Origin: Achromobacter animicus
Lineage (GTDB): Bacteria; Pseudomonadota; Gammaproteobacteria; Burkholderiales; Burkholderiaceae_B
DNA: 43,993 bases
Reading direction: 5' to 3'
Assembly (NCBI RefSeq): GCF_902859585.1
Contig: NZ_CADIJM010000025.1
Span: forward strand, 1 to 43,993
Part shown: one piece after another, positions 42,473-43,993 of the stretch
How positions within the stretch are numbered: the first letter of the stretch is position 1
Layout: every line of letters begins with the position of its first letter
Program-made: the position numbers and the translations under genes
Notes under the pieces: generated by a model
Database searches by the model: none
Told to the model about the DNA's origin: nothing
What the model saw: only the letters and a program-made list of their open reading frames with translations

Positions 42473-43993
42473 TACTGAGGCTCCCGCACTGGAGCGACCA
42501 ACGCTTCGTCGATGGGATCTGTAAGCCAAGTACCTCGTGTAAAGACGAGCGGCTCCTGCTGCGGGAATAGCGCGACGCTGGGCTGATTTACGATGTCTGG
42601 CCGGTAACAATAGTCCAGCATGACTTCCGTGTCTTCACGCATGATGATTTGCCAGCTCAACTGGCGGGTACCGTCTCGAATGAAGTCTTTGCCAGTAACC
42701 ATGCATTCCGTGTCATATGGGAAGTGGTAGCCCGGGGCTGCTGCGATGGGTCCCTGGACCATATTCAGGATTTTGCCGTTCCGCTTCGCTTTGAGCGTGT
42801 ATTGGAAAACGTCGACGTGTCTTATAAGCGGCGAATCTTCGCCCAGAGTGGGATAGCGAGGGAGGACTACAGATAGCGAAAGAGTTCCTATGCCGTCCTT
42901 CGCGATATCGCGCCGTAGAGCAACGCTGTCTTGCCAGAGTCCATAAATAGGGATGCTGCGGACTGCAATATCGCGCACAGACATCGAGGGAGCTTCCCAA
43001 TTAGCTACAGCGCGAACGCCGTAAACGGCACCATGGAAAGCAGTAAGTTCTTCGTCTAAAGACTTATAACGATAAGCTCGCGCACCCCGACTCCAATAGC
43101 TGTGTGACAACCAGACTTCGTCGGGCTGAAATTTGGCGAGAGCGGCCTGTATGCTGAAATAAATTACGCCTGCAGTGGCGATGAAGGCCAGCACAATCCA
43201 GCCGACTGACCCGACAACACCAAGGACGAAGCCTGAGGCACTTAGGAACAACCCAGCAGCCGCCAACGCTCCAAATCCAGCTGACGCCATATATAGTCGA
43301 CCAGCCTCGGAATTTTGTTGAATTGTGAAGGCATGGGAAGCGCGAATCGCGTCGGCGATGGCACCGAATGCGGTAGTTACTGCGCCAGCTTTTGTGGCGA
43401 GTGTTCGAGCTGGAAAAGCGGCCTTTCGTGCTGCGGCAAGTGATTCTCCTTTGGCCAATGTCCGCAGCTGGATCAGGTCGGCCTTAACGAACAAGCCCGA
43501 GCTAATTACGGCCGATACTGCAGCCAAGGCACTTGCGCCGCTAGTGAATCCGGCAAATGAAAAATCAATCCTCCCGTTTGCGAGATCTTTGATCGATGAT
43601 CGCAGTGCCATGATGGCTGATACGGCGGCAAGTCCCGTGAATGCATACTCGGCGCGCACGATCCCAGTCTGCGCGGCGCCGTAGGCCGGACTTTGACGAC
43701 CCCGCTCCAACATACGCTTGAACACGTTGCCTTCAAGTTGGAACGGCTGTCGATTGTTCACTGTAGATGGAGCGGAAGAAATGCGTTTTACCTGGTCCCC
43801 CACGCGCACCTCTTCGTATAGGAGCACCGTCGCCGCCTGATTGCGCAATGGCCGCTTGACCGTAATACCCCACTTCCTTAGTCGTTCGGTGTTCATGTGT
43901 TGCTCACCATGAAACTGGGCGTATTGAAAGCGCGCCTCAGCGCTGGACACGCGGTACGTGACGATCGTGCTGCCAACACGGACTTCAGCAAAT
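42472..43993 (-). CDS. C-terminal part of a VasX/BTH_I2691-like predicted type VI secretion effector (5' end outside window)
   Basis: The frame is open from the stop (42474-42472) to the right window edge, giving about 506 residues of a longer protein. The GTG at 43950 is internal: the codons before it continue FAEVRVGSTIVTYR without stop or ribosome site. A run of hydrophobic segments (counted from 43950: about 103-117, 132-155, 187-202, 220-241, 247-268) is followed by a soluble beta-rich C-terminus. Colicin-like VasX-type effectors, which damage target membranes, have such a membrane domain near the end, and BTH_I2691-family proteins pair with DUF6708-like proteins. Assignment is by architecture and neighbour, since the N-terminal MIX/adaptor part is not in view. 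A/T-richer than the rest of the window. Confidence 0.6.
   Translation of the reverse strand, partial: FAEVRVGSTIVTYRVSSAEARFQYAQFHGEQHMNTERLRKWGITVKRPLRNQAATVLLYEEVRVGDQVKRISSAPSTVNNRQPFQLEGNVFKRMLERGRQSPAYGAAQTGIVRAEYAFTGLAAVSAIMALRSSIKDLANGRIDFSFAGFTSGASALAAVSAVISSGLFVKADLIQLRTLAKGESLAAARKAAFPARTLATKAGAVTTAFGAIADAIRASHAFTIQQNSEAGRLYMASAGFGALAAAGLFLSASGFVLGVVGSVGWIVLAFIATAGVIYFSIQAALAKFQPDEVWLSHSYWSRGARAYRYKSLDEELTAFHGAVYGVRAVANWEAPSMSVRDIAVRSIPIYGLWQDSVALRRDIAKDGIGTLSLSVVLPRYPTLGEDSPLIRHVDVFQYTLKAKRNGKILNMVQGPIAAAPGYHFPYDTECMVTGKDFIRDGTRQLSWQIIMREDTEVMLDYCYRPDIVNQPSVALFPQQEPLVFTRGTWLTDPIDEALVAPVREPQ

Overview
The window is high-GC, densely coded DNA of a betaproteobacterium, most likely family Alcaligenaceae (Achromobacter or Bordetella type). 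This rests on strong G/C third-position use, short intergenic gaps, GC hairpins with weak U tracts, the recognisable gene families, and a Burkholderiales-type interspersed repeat after manC. It is inference from pattern, not a database match. I saw no rRNA, tRNA, CRISPR array, insertion sequence or integrase.

Layout. 1-865: end of a glycine-rich, collagen-like protein and a MarR regulator. 960-7376 (minus): a four-gene peptide-type ABC importer (lipoprotein binding protein, two permeases, fused double ATPase). 7488-9355: a 19-bp tandem repeat, a membrane-anchored thermonuclease and a CorA transporter. 9440-12598: a UvrD/Rep helicase and a divergent DUF72 gene sharing a perfect LexA (SOS) box. 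12606-17089: a MocR/GabR-type regulator divergent from gabT and gabD, the GABA shunt. 17211-20078: inositol-monophosphatase-like protein, a cluster of DnaA-box-like 9-mers, a SIRT4-like sirtuin and an EpsC-type serine acetyltransferase.

20261-41492 is a large exopolysaccharide/capsule locus in two divergent operons around a 240-bp control region (27902-28141). The minus arm is wza, wzc, phosphomannomutase, pgi, galE: export channel, tyrosine autokinase and sugar-phosphate supply. The plus arm is wcaJ, gmm, manC, vanZ-like, gmd, fcl, wzx, GT2, wzy, GT4, GT2, wcaF, wcaI. Together they predict a Wzy-dependent, colanic-acid-like polymer: WcaJ loads the first sugar phosphate on undecaprenyl phosphate, up to four glycosyltransferases extend it, WcaF acylates it, Wzx flips it, Wzy polymerises it, and Wzc/Wza export it. 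ManC, Gmd and Fcl predict GDP-L-fucose. No wzb phosphatase is in the window.

41576-43993 (minus) is visibly A/T-richer and looks acquired: the C-terminal part of a large VasX/BTH_I2691-like predicted type VI secretion effector running off the right edge, with a one-base stop/start overlap into a multi-pass DUF6708-like membrane protein, its likely immunity partner. The most notable items are this pair, the SOS box in front of helicase and DUF72, the control signals of the polysaccharide locus, and several non-coding repeats.
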